Below are positions 28,681-37,260 of a stretch of DNA of 64,000 nucleotides, one piece after another. Origin of the DNA: Dipteris shenzhenensis (lineage: Eukaryota; Polypodiophyta; Polypodiopsida; Gleicheniales). The stretch lies in the NCBI GenBank assembly GCA_047967505.1, contig CM106539.1. The stretch is one strand, 5' to 3'. The notes beneath the pieces are model-generated. The model saw only the letters and a program-made list of their open reading frames with translations. It was not told where the DNA came from and searched no databases. The translations under genes were made by a program, and so were the position numbers. Numbering within the stretch: the first letter of the stretch is position 1; every line of letters begins with the position of its first letter.

Positions 28681-29697
28681 CTATTGAGCTTGTTCAGCTC
28701 CTTGCTCTCTTTTTTTGACTCGGGTCTCATACATACGTCTCCTTTCTTCTTGTTGCATAGGGGTACGGTCTTCTGTCACGTAGAAAGGTGTTCCTTTTAA
28801 ATAAATCCTGCTGCTGTCCAGGATGATTTCTCTCTTACGTGTGTCAAGCATTGTGCAAACAATTGCCCGATGACTTGAATTTTCATCCCTCTTTCTTCCT
28901 ACCCGGTGTGCCCCAAAGACCACAACCTCTTGCATGGCAAAGTGCTCAGCAAAAAAGTCTTCTATGTCCTTTGCAAGTGAGAGAGGTGTTTCTTTTTCTT
29001 TTTCAGATAGACCCGGTAGGACAATATTTTGTGACCTTTTTTCTCTCTCTTTGTACTCATTGGCATCTATCCCTTCTTCTATTTTTTTTCCCTTTTCTAT
29101 GTGTGCATTTGTCTGAGCATGCCCATTTACTACCTTACTTGCCCATGTCCCCGAGGTGCCTATATCTTGCTTGCAATCTAATTGAGGCTGTTGCGTCATA
29201 TTTGCCCTCATTTTTTCCAAGATCTGTTCCATTTCAGTAACTTTCTCCTCTTGGATAACAGTCTTTTGCTCCAAGCTGGCCATGGAGCTCTCTTGCATGG
29301 CCACCCTTTGCTCCAAATCTGCATTTTTGTATTCTAGATGTTGGCATTTCAGTGAAAGCTGATGTATCTCCTGCTGTTGGCGGTCCATTGTGCCTTGCAA
29401 AGCTGTCAAAAATGTCCAGATTCCAGTTTCATTAGAGAAAGTGTCTGTTGTGTCACCTTGAACTGACATGAATGGAGCTGTTAGAATGTTCCCTTGTGCA
29501 GGAATGAATGGGGCTGCCTGTCCATCTAAAATGATGATGGGTGGCTCAGAAATTGCTGTCATTTGCAAAGCACTTGTTCTAGTTGGCGTTATAGATAGAG
29601 AGTTTTTCATACTGCCTCCAGAGCTCTTTGCCAAGGGAGTGGAATGTGCTGATAGACCACTCCTATTGATTCTTTTATTGAGACTGGTGGAAGCCAT
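28681..29697 (-). CDS. LINE ORF1 protein, coiled coil and RNA-binding domain
   Basis: A 338-residue frame with ATG at 29697. Residues about 100-175 have heptad patterns (IHQLSLKCQHLEYKNADLEQ, VTEMEQILEKMR), so a coiled coil is likely. Residues about 215-335 resemble the L1 ORF1 RNA-binding and C-terminal domains: RSQNIVLPGLSEKEKE, VVFGAHRVGRKRDEN, and YVTEDRTPMQQEERRRMYE. ORF1p binds LINE RNA and acts as a chaperone. No zinc knuckle is seen, unlike many plant L1 ORF1 proteins. The frame is intact. Confidence 0.85.
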   Translation of the reverse strand: MASTSLNKRINRSGLSAHSTPLAKSSGGSMKNSLSITPTRTSALQMTAISEPPIIILDGQAAPFIPAQGNILTAPFMSVQGDTTDTFSNETGIWTFLTALQGTMDRQQQEIHQLSLKCQHLEYKNADLEQRVAMQESSMASLEQKTVIQEEKVTEMEQILEKMRANMTQQPQLDCKQDIGTSGTWASKVVNGHAQTNAHIEKGKKIEEGIDANEYKEREKRSQNIVLPGLSEKEKETPLSLAKDIEDFFAEHFAMQEVVVFGAHRVGRKRDENSSHRAIVCTMLDTRKREIILDSSRIYLKGTPFYVTEDRTPMQQEERRRMYETRVKKREQGAEQAQ

Positions 29698-30020
29698 GGT
29701 TGAGCCTGTGGCGCATCAAGAAACTAGCGATTGACAGCGCACGCACGATAAAAAACAGGTACAACAGGTATGAAAGTACCAGGAGGGATGAGGGGGCGTA
29801 AAAAGATCCTGACGGTCAACTGCGTTGGGGTTTTACCCCCCTTTCGAAGCTGATGGTGGCCTCAGATTTGCGACCTGAGTTGAAGAGATGTCTCAAACTT
29901 AAATTGCGAGTAGCAATGGCTGCGCGCGACAGACAATAAGAGGAGCAGGTGTCCCGAACATGGATGTAGATTACTGGCGCAAAAGGATCCTGACGGCCAA
30001 CCGCGTTGGGGTTTTACCCC

Positions 30021-30022
<2 letters not shown>
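29698..30022 (-). promoter_or_regulatory. LINE 5' region with a repeated 41/42-bp block
   Basis: On the + strand, AAAAGATCCTGACGGTCAAC... (29801-29841) recurs as AAAAGGATCCTGACGGCCAA... (29981-30022), about 181 bp apart, both ending GTTGGGGTTTTACCCCCC. The outer copy is at the extreme 5' end of the element. Repeated 5' monomers serve as promoters in some LINEs. That role here is inferred. Confidence 0.6.

Positions 30023-30064
<42 letters not shown>
30023..30064. repeat. (AG)n microsatellite
   Basis: About 21 AG units between the LINE 5' end and the resumption of the copia LTR (GGAAATGATACTCAAATGGAG). Confidence 0.92.
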
Positions 30065-30065
<1 letters not shown>

Positions 30066-30288
30066 CTAGGGAGAGAGGAAATGATACTCAAATGGAGACA
30101 CCATGAAAGGCTTTTATTCATTCATCAAGTATGAAGTGACAATTGAAGTACAAGCATTTGTAGACTAGGCATACACACACGTACCAATTGCATATGGGAT
30201 AACTCCCAAGATGACACACGACACTCACACATAAAACCTCTACTAGAACTCCTAGTACAACACATCACACACTATGATATCTCCAACA
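30065..30288 (-). repeat. U3/R part of the copia 3' LTR
   Basis: On the minus strand it starts TGTTGGAGATATC at 30288, contains GAATGAATAAAAGCC (poly(A) signal-like), and continues to GAGTATCATTTCCTC, which also occurs in the 5' LTR piece at about 32288-32310. The PPT is just outside it. Confidence 0.75.
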
Positions 30289-30300
30289 CCCCCCTTCAAA
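30289..30300 (-). promoter_or_regulatory. Polypurine tract of the copia element
   Basis: The + strand CCCCCCTTCAAA is TTTGAAGGGGGG on the element's strand, directly before the LTR start TGTTGG, the usual copia arrangement. Confidence 0.75.
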
Positions 30301-30619
30301 CCAAAGAGTGTGAGACCCAACATGTAAGGAGTAGAATGATCTCCCCTCCACTGCAATACTGCAAAGAGCAAGTCCAACTATTTGTCAATACAGTCAAGGT
30401 AAAAAACCATACAATCATTTTTGGGGGACAACCCAGGGCAGAGTACCCTTATTGACTCCAAATACATTCAGCTTAGAGGGACTACTCAAGGCTAAGAACC
30501 TTTATTGAATTAACACAAAAAAACACAACATATAGGGCCTAGAAAGCCCAAGAATCCCAGTCATAATGCTCCTCAAGAGAGAGGCCGTGAACCTCAGCTG
30601 TGGCTGCATGTATGTCCTG

Positions 30620-30830
30620 AGAGGGCTCTTCAGGCCTGTTCTTCAACAATAAGATTGGCATGGTGCTTCTCTTGTTCCTGTTCCTTCTTCTTGAATAAAT
30701 TAGCCTCAACATGTCGTTTTCTCTTACAAAACCTGCAAATAATATTCTTGTTGGTCTTTCATTTGCTTGTGGAAGCAAATGCTTGATCACCAGTAGAGGC
30801 AAGAAGGGCTCTCTCCCTTGCATACCTAGT
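30620..30830 (-). pseudogene. Copia gag, zinc-knuckle part
   Basis: The minus strand reads CRFCKRKRHVEANLFKKKE near 30730-30680, a copia-type CX2CX4HX4C knuckle in which the last cysteine is replaced by leucine. A stop follows shortly. Upstream, in another frame, a short Gag segment can be read up to about 30830. Between this and the PPT (30300-30620) nothing is recognisable; pol is missing. Confidence 0.6.
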
Positions 30831-31207
30831 TGCCTGTTTAGTGATTGATGAGGTTGAGTACGTCAAGTGGGTCAATGGGCAAGACCCGCACAATCCCGGA
30901 TATTCCTATTCCATTCAGCACTTCTCCTTTTTGTCATATGAATGATATTCAGATCACTTTGGAATCAATGTGGCTGCTTTATTACGACAGTCCTTCTCGG
31001 AGTGTCCTGCTGAGCCGTCTTCCACATTTCAGACCTATCTCTGCATTTTGGAGCACCACAGGCCATCGATTAGTTGCTGGAAACCCCTACAGCAGCACTT
31101 CATCCACTACCTTGCATGCGTGGAGGTTGCAGAGCTCTAGACCAGCCGCCTCACTTGCTGCTTATCCATTTCCTCTTGCTGCCCGCCTTCACAAAGCCAT
31201 TTTCCAT

Positions 31208-31792
31208 AATGACTGACTTGTCTGCTAGTTCCTTGCTCGTGGAGAAGTTCAAGGGGGAAGGCTTTCCCACATGGCAAACCAAGATGCAACTGCTCCTTAT
31301 GCGTGAAGGAGTTTGGGATGTTGTTGAGGATGACCACGTTGATACACTTGATCAGCAACAATGCAAGTTATGGAAGCAGCAAAATGCAAGAGCCATTGCT
31401 CTCATTGGTCTTTGCGTGGCCAACTCTCTCATTCATCATGTGGACTTCAAGTCAACTGCTGAGGAGATTTGGGATTGAGACCTTATTTGGTAATAAAATC
31501 ACCAACTCCAAAGTCTCTCTGAATGTTCAAGTTCTATGATTTGAAAATGGAAGAAAGAGAAGAGTTGAGTGATCATCTAGAAAGGTTTCAATCTCTTGTT
31601 CAACAACTCTTAAGTTTGAAAAGCGCGCCTAATGATGAAGATAAGATGGCTGTCCTTATCAAGAGTATGCACGGGATACCTCATTTTGAGCAAACTCTTG
31701 AAGTTCTATGCCTTGCCACTACCACGTTTGATGATATGGTTGCTCTACCAAAATATGTAAGACGGCTGTTCAAAGCACACTGAAATGCTGTA
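31208..31792 (+). pseudogene. Copia gag N-terminal and middle part, opposite orientation
   Basis: ATG at 31208 opens LLVEKFKGEGFPTWQTKMQL and LLMREGVWDVVEDDHVD, then AIALIGLCVANSLIHHVD and STAEEIWD, the start of copia (UBN2-type) Gag. After a frame change near 31480-31520 it continues with FYDLKMEEREELSDHLERFQ, SLVQQLLSLKSA and LIKSMHGIPHFEQTLEVL. It is on the + strand, although the element's LTR, PBS and PPT indicate the minus strand. An internal inversion or a second nested copia fragment would explain this. Confidence 0.8.
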
Positions 31793-32239
31793 GCAGGTCT
31801 CCAAACAGAAAGTCGGCTGGTATATGTATGCTGGAGGGCTAGAAATAGCCCGAAGCTACCTTTAAACACCTCGAACTGCTGCAGAAAATGCTCACAGGTG
31901 GTCGGCTTTGTAACTGCAGCACATGAAATCCTGATTTTTTGGCAATGGAATGCTCTGAAATGACCTCTAGGGTTCACACCTGTGAAAAACACCTTGAAGA
32001 TTTTGCCGACCAGCCAGCTAACAGGCTGCCTAGGGTGCCTAGAGCTCCAAGAGATCCCGAATAGAGGCGGCTATGAAGGTAGGTTGTGGAGAGGCTCTAA
32101 GCTATGCAAATGGCTGAAGAAAGGACGCAGCTAGAGGCGAAATGAAGCAGCTGTCAGCATAAGAGATGGTTGAGCAGGATTAGAGTAAGGGCTGAAGAGG
32201 ATGATGATGTGGCAGGGCAGATTAGGGCAGGGCTGACTT
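31793..32239 (-). other. Copia leader region, no gene
   Basis: Non-coding sequence between the PBS and the gag remains. I see no recognisable motif. Confidence 0.5.
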
Positions 32240-32251
32240 GCTATGATACCA

Positions 32252-32329
32252 TGAAGGAAACAGGGTGTGTGTGTGTGAGAGAGAGAGAGGAAATGATACC
32301 CAAATGTAGACTCCAGGGGGTATGTTACA
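32252..32329 (-). repeat. Partial copia 5' LTR fused to the start of a gypsy LTR
   Basis: From 32252 TGAAGGAAACAGGG, a GT run, a GA run and GGAAATGATACCCAAATG match the 3' LTR end. From about 32312 it no longer matches; GGGGGTATGTTACA is instead the complement of TGTAACATACCCCC, directly against a PPT-like tract (32330-32340) of the gypsy element to the right. The join is therefore a junction of two elements. Confidence 0.6.
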
Positions 32330-32344
32330 CTCTCCCCCCCTAGA

Positions 32345-33106
32345 GGACCAAGGATGTCCTCATACTTGAAATTGAAAAAATCTTTTTTGAGTTCTACTTT
32401 AGTCAATCATGTAGCTTCTTCCAGATGGATACCTCTTCCATTTAATCCATTACTTCCGAATGACTCTGTTTGTCGAAGGGGTTTCCTCAACTTCAATGAT
32501 TTCTTCTTGTACAATATCAAATTTGCCATCCGAGTTGATGACTTTATCAATTTTCAGGATGCGAGAATCATTAGATATATATAGCTTTAGCAAGCTCACA
32601 TGGAACACATTATGGCCCTTATATTTCTCTGGCAATTCTAAACGGTATGCTTGGTCTCCCTATTGGGGTTATGATCTGAAAAGGTCCACAATACCTTGGT
32701 TTCAGTTTCCTTTTCCTTTAAATTGAATCGAGGTCATACAAGGCTTCACCCTTATAAAGACCCAATCCCCTTTAAATTTTATTTCAATTCGATGTTTATC
32801 GGCGTACTTCTTTTGGTGGTCAATGGCTATTGGAAGATGTTCTTTTATTTTTTGGGTTTCTTTTTGCATTTTATCAGGCATGTTTTTGCAAATCTCAACC
32901 TTACTAATGGGATCACACCAAGCAACCGGCAAAAAGTAGTCTTGGCCGTATAGGGCTTTGAAGGGGGTCATCTTAATAGATTTTTGAGTCATGCTGTTAT
33001 AAGCAAATTCCACCAAATGGAGATACTCTCCCCATAGGCTCCCTTTATCCTTACAATACATTCTAAGTGTGTCTTCTAGGACTTGGTTGACACTCTCAGT
33101 GTCCAT
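32345..33106 (-). pseudogene. Integrase C-terminal half and chromodomain-like tail
   Basis: 33106-32702 reads LWGEYLHLVEFAYNSMTQKS, FKALYGQDYFLPVAW and ADKHRIEIKFKGDWVFI. After frame changes, 32635-32450 reads [20 protein letters not shown], and about 32450-32380 reads WIKWKRYPS, a chromodomain fragment. The order is normal for chromoviruses. Confidence 0.8.
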
Positions 33107-33149
33107 CCGTCTGAGGGTGACAGAAAGAGCTTAGTTTGAGCTTAATGCC

Positions 33150-33410
33150 TATGGCACGGAATAAAGCTTGCCCTTGGAGGTGAACTTGCTGTCCCTATCC
33201 AATAGTATCCTCTTGGGTAGCCCATGCAGTCTGAAGATTTTCTTGATGAATACCCTAGCAATGTCAAGGGAAGTTTCTGTAGTTTTGACAGGGATGAAGT
33301 GCCCTACTTCTGTTTACTTGTCAACATCTACAAAGATGGAGTCATGTCTTGATCTAGTTTGGGCAGTCCTATGATAAAGGCCATGGTCACACATTCCCAC
33401 TTCATGTTAG
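33150..33410 (-). pseudogene. Integrase catalytic core
   Basis: The minus strand reads WECVTMAFI-like sequence, then DSIFVDVDK, a stop, TEVGHFIPVKTTETSLDIA and RVFIKKIFRLHGLPKRILLD RDSKF, with one frameshift and one stop. The catalytic aspartates of DSIFVDVDK-adjacent and LLDRDSKF blocks can be recognised. Confidence 0.75.
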
Positions 33411-33757
33411 GGATAAGCTTCCCTGGGGTCTTTATGTGCTCAAATTTGATTTTTTGCATTTCAAAACATCATCTCTAATGTCCTTTTTCATGCTAGGCCA
33501 ATAGAGTGGCCCTTCACAGCAGTGTAGGTCTTTTGAAAACTAGCATGTGCAACTATGGGGGAATCATGAAACTCATGCAAGATGGTCTTTTGGATACTAG
33601 GGAAGCTTGGAATGCAGACCCTCTCTTTGTAGAGCAGCAGCCCATCGTGCAACCTAAATGTCTTAGCTTAGGGTCATTAGGATCGTCTCTGTTCATGATG
33701 GGACAAAAAAAAGGGTCTTCCTTTAAACTGTCCTTAATTTTCAGGATCCACGGGTTC

Positions 33758-34012
33758 TCAATCATGGACATCGCATAGAATTGTGGGTTTCGGCTTAAGG
33801 CATCGGCCGCCGTATTTTCTTTCCAGGTTTGTAATGTATGTCAAAGTCATACTCTTGGATGGTGGCATTCCATCTTCTTTGCATAGCATCAAGGTCGGGC
33901 TAAGTAAAAAAAATAAAATCCACTTGAGACTTTGTTGATTTGTGAATAGATTAAATTTTCTTCCAAGGAGATAGTGTCTCCAAACTTTTAGGGCATGAAA
34001 TTCTGCTAACAA
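33758..34012 (-). pseudogene. RNase H fragment of the decayed gypsy element
   Basis: The frame contains MLAEFHALKVWRHYLLGRKF and LFTNQQSLKWILFF. The usual TDHKSL block is TNQQSL here. It is preceded by 34100-34240, duplicated and frame-shifted. Confidence 0.78.
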
Positions 34013-34060
34013 CTCTAAATCATGAGTTGGATAGTTCTTCTCCCATCCCTCAATTTTTAA

Positions 34061-34232
34061 GACTCATAGGCTACATGCCTTTGATCTTGGCCAAGCACTC
34101 TGCCTATGGCTACTTCGCTAGCATCTATAGTTACAAAGAATTCGTAGACTCATAGGCTACATGCCTTTGATCTTGGCCAAGCACTGTGCCTATGGCTACT
34201 TTGCTAGCATGTGTAGTTACAAACAATTCCCA
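34061..34232. repeat. 86-bp tandem duplication
   Basis: Copies at 34061-34146 and 34147-34232 both begin GACTCATAGGCTACATGCCT. They differ at a few bases (CACTCTG/CACTGTG, TTCGC/TTTGC). Confidence 0.9.
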
Positions 34233-34337
34233 ATCAAACTCAGGCAGTTTTATTATGGGAGCTGTAATCACAGGGCATCCTATAGGGCTTGAAAGCTTCT
34301 TGACACTCAAGGGTCCAATTTATGTCAGTGCCTTTCT

Positions 34338-34620
34338 TTAACTGATTGAAAAGTCCTCTATGAATTTTATATAAAATCCAGATAACCCTAAGAATCCCTT
34401 AATGCTACGGGTGTTTCTTGGGATAGGCCAATCCCTAATGGAATCAATTTTCCTTGGGTCCATCCTAACCCCATCTTTGGATACCACATGACCCAAGTAC
34501 TCGATTTGGTCTGGTGTAGAAAGAACACTTACTCTTTTTGGCATAGAGCTTGTTCTTTTGTAAGATGTCCAGAACTTTCCTAAGATGCCTATCATGAAAT
34601 TCCTTGTTCTATGTCAGCTT
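34338..34620 (-). pseudogene. RT thumb and connection of the decayed gypsy element
   Basis: The minus strand reads HDRHLRKVLDILQKNKLYAK near 34600-34540, then IEYLGHVVSKDGVRMDPRKI, DSIRDWPIPRNTRSIKGFLG and LSGFYIKFIEDFS. The RT catalytic region should be further right but is replaced by LINE sequence. Confidence 0.83.
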
Positions 34621-34721
34621 TGCAATTTTAGGGAGAGCAGTGGGAGCACGTCCCCTCAAGCCGCCCTCAGACCCTAGAGGATGAGATATTCTTTGATCTA
34701 CCTATAGAGCCCTCGGAGCCT

Positions 34722-35060
34722 GTGGCACAACACACTCATGAACCAGCACAGCAGCAGGCCATACGAGAGCCAACCTCTTCGTCCCTTGCCACCCCTCCAG
34801 CCCACCCTTCTTCTCCAAACATCCCCTCCTCTTCGCATATCCCCCTGGCTGAGTCTGCTCCTTCCCCTTTGATCACTCCACTAGAGGCAGTTATCCTCAC
34901 TACCTACCCCCTTCCCTTTTACTCTCCGTTCCCCTCCCCTTCTGTTGCTACAGCCCAGCTTTCTTCTTCATCTACAAGTCCCCCTCTGTTGGCACCTCAG
35001 CCCTACTGGAACCTCAGCCTTTGGGCAAGGGCGAGGCTGAGTCTTCTCCCACATAGTTAG
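34722..35060 (+). pseudogene. P/S-rich segment, perhaps LINE ORF1 end
   Basis: The frame, open from upstream of 34722, is rich in Pro, Ser and Ala (SSLATPPAHPSSPNIPSSSH, SPLITPLEAV) with an acidic start (LEDEIFFDLPIEPSEP). Such tails occur in plant LINE ORF1 proteins and also in copia linkers. I assign it to the LINE only because of position and strand. Confidence 0.35.
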
Positions 35061-35936
35061 TGGCCTTGCCCACGCAATAGCAGCCCTAGTGCTTGGCCAA
35101 CGCAGGGTATAGCTTCCATAGCATCGTTAGGAGCTGCAGCCCGCCGCTCTCCTCTGAGGCGCAAGCCACTCCCTGTCTTTTGTAGGACTCTGCCTCCTCG
35201 AAGAAGCCAAAGTCAGGAAGCCTTCTTTGATCTGATTATATGATGAAAGAGCAATTGTTTTGCATGATGGAGGAGTGAAGGACCCCCCAGTTTGGCTTAC
35301 CGGTTGAGACTCATCTACTTCTCAGCTCTGCTTCACTGAGGAGAGGCCGGGTACATGTATAGCAATGGGGGTGATCCGTTTAGGTCTAGAGATGTAGCTT
35401 ACACATGCTATGTACTTGACACTTCATCAGTGCATTGCTAGGCTTGGGATTGAGATCTCCCTCATGATGCAGTGGACTCTCAAGGTAGGTGTAGAGCTTG
35501 TCAAGTCTGTGGTACATCGCCACACAAGTACTCTTTCTCCAAGCCCCCCTTGAGGACACAGAAGTCTAAGGTGGTTGTGCAGACTCATATGCATAAGTAA
35601 GCCTTGTTTTCTCACGCCTCTTCTCCATGAGCTGGGGACCATAGTGAGTTGAAACATACATGGGTTGCACAAATCGCGCATGGCAGTAGTCATAGCATCT
35701 CATACTTGACTAGGAGTTGTAGAGGGTTATGGTAGGATGGGAAATGGAGTTTCTTTTGATCTAGGAGCATATGTTTTTAGCAACAGATATCAGACGCCTT
35801 CGCATCTTCTAGGGAGAGGCTCAGAGGTGGGGTCCCCCGTTGTAGGTAGAGTGGCGGGATTTGCATTCCTGTCTCACAAGCGATGGCCGTAGATGTCTAT
35901 GATCAGGATGAGCTGATCACAGGGAGGTCATTTTGG

Positions 35937-36194
35937 ATGGATTTACGATTGGGCGACTCCAGGATCGGCATTCTGAATGTTTACACCCCTGCTTGTGGAC
36001 AACATCACCATTTGTTCTGGAGGCAAGAGACGGAGAGCCTCCTGGATGTGGACTCTTGAAACGTTGCAAGTGACTGTAACAACCTAGAGTTTGGGGAGGA
36101 CAAAAAGGGTGGAGCCTCTTTCTCCGAGATGCCAGTGCTTGAGAGGAACACATGGGAGCAGTTTATCTTCACGATTTGTGGTAGGGATCCTTAG
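35937..36194 (+). pseudogene. LINE endonuclease segment
   Basis: One frame reads LGDSRIGILNVYTPACGQHH, FWRQETESLLDVDS, a stop, NNLEFGEDKKGGASFSEMPV and LERNTWEQFIFTICGRDP. The ILNVYTP, D-x-N-N (here SDCNNLEF) and EDKKGG blocks are typical of plant LINE AP-endonucleases. Confidence 0.75.
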
Positions 36195-36819
36195 CAAGAG
36201 GCAGAGCTCTCTGGACTCCTTGGTAACCTCTGCTTCTTTTTTGGGCAGAGTTTGCATGATGGACTTCTAGAGAGGAGGGACAAGTACTATGTTGGTGATT
36301 GGGCGATGCATAGGGGGGAGCCATTGGCATTGTGGCAGGTACTATGATGTTTGACCACTCACCGATTGTTCTTTACCGCGAGCAACATTGTCGCATACTC
36401 CTTCATAAAGGGGTACGCATACTGTATGCTTTTTTTTGGGAGGAGGAGGTACTATAGGCGATCATAGAGATGTGACGGTAGAAGAGATCCCATCGAATGG
36501 AGGGTTGGGCCCTATGGACAACGAATGCAATTCAGAGCAGCGAGAGGAGCTCTACTCTCAAGCTCTTTGCCAGTGTTACCTCCTTCAAGTGCGTCAAAGA
36601 GCATTGAGCCAAGATGAGGCTTCCATTGAGCGTCTAAGGGAGTAGGACTCAAGCTCTCAGTGGCTTGTGGATTGGCTCAAGCGCACGCGACTCGCCCTTC
36701 AAGACATAGAGTTCCATCGTGCAGAGCTCTCTTATCACTCATCCAAGGCTAGATGGGTAGAGGATGACCAGGCAGTTTTTCTAGACCACCAGGTGTTGGT
36801 CAACAGGGACACAGTTGCA

Positions 36820-37260
36820 GAGATGTGAGCGGATAGATGCGCTTTGATCCTCATGAGATTTTAGAGACGACTACAAACTTCTATCAGAGCTTGTTTTAGT
36901 CCGAGGAGTCGTCTCCCCATGCACAGGTAGCCGTGACAGAGGAGTTCCAAGGCATTCATGACTAGGGGACAGCTCTAGGCTTTCGGTCAATTCCATGAGG
37001 GCATACAATGAGATATCTTGGCTACCATTACGTATAGACATTTTGAAAGAGTAGCAAATAGCCCCAGCTTCAGAGAGTGTGTGGCGCAAGCTCCTCTATC
37101 GGAGCTTTGCCAAACGCTCCTTTGCAAGCAGGGCCTTGGTGGGTGGCCAACTAGGTCTTCCTTGCCACAACGTGGTACATAGCCTCTTGTTGGTGCTTTC
37201 ATAGGGGATGCACGGGTCAGCTTAGGCACTTGGTACGCAACTTTTTATGGGCAGGCTTCG
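36820..37260 (+). pseudogene. LINE segments before and after the RT (RT palm deleted)
   Basis: Near 36838-36930 is RFDPHEILETTTNFYQSLF, the usual segment just before LINE RT. Near 37000-37260, with frame changes, are MRYLGYHY, then NQVFLATTWYIASCWCF-like and RHLVRNFLWAGFDGIGND, which in plant LINEs come after the RT. The complete RT palm between them is absent. Confidence 0.7.

Larger units (their letters stand above)
25314..30022 (-). mobile_element. LINE (L1-like), nearly full length, minus strand
   Basis: On the minus strand: a 5' region with a partly repeated unit (30022-29698), ORF1 (29697-28681), a 40-bp gap, ORF2 with endonuclease (28641-27649), RT (27659-26214) and C-terminal region (26281-25427), then about 110 bp of 3' UTR and a TTC-rich tail. 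ORF2 is broken only by two small frameshifts (near 27650 and 26290). Everything else reads cleanly, so it is a young or recently active copy. It lies in the GA-rich part of a copia LTR. Confidence 0.92.
25246..32329 (-). mobile_element. Ty1/copia element remnant, minus strand, with LINE inserted in its 3' LTR
   Basis: On the minus strand: a partial 5' LTR (32252-32329), PBS-like TGGTATCATAGC (32240-32251), leader, gag remains, PPT (30289-30300) and a 3' LTR that starts TGTTGGAGATATC at 30288 and ends TTTCCTTCA at 25246, interrupted by a LINE between about 25313 and 30022. The two LTR ends share the GT/GA microsatellite and CCTGTTTCCTTCA or CCATGTTTCCTTCA. The whole pol region is missing. Part of gag reads in the opposite direction (31208-31792, +), so the interior has been rearranged. 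Confidence 0.68.
32330..34620 (-). mobile_element. Decayed Ty3/gypsy element, minus strand
   Basis: The minus strand reads, from right to left: RT thumb and connection, RNase H, integrase zinc region and core, integrase end and a chromodomain-like tail, then a PPT (GGGGGGGAGAG) at 32330-32340. The RT core, protease and gag are missing on the right, where another element starts at about 34620-34640. Frameshifts are frequent and an 86-bp tandem duplication lies in the RNase H region. Confidence 0.82.

Noticed and set aside
28839-29240. Open frame of 133 residues on the + strand
   Set aside because: Shadow of the LINE ORF1 on the other strand.
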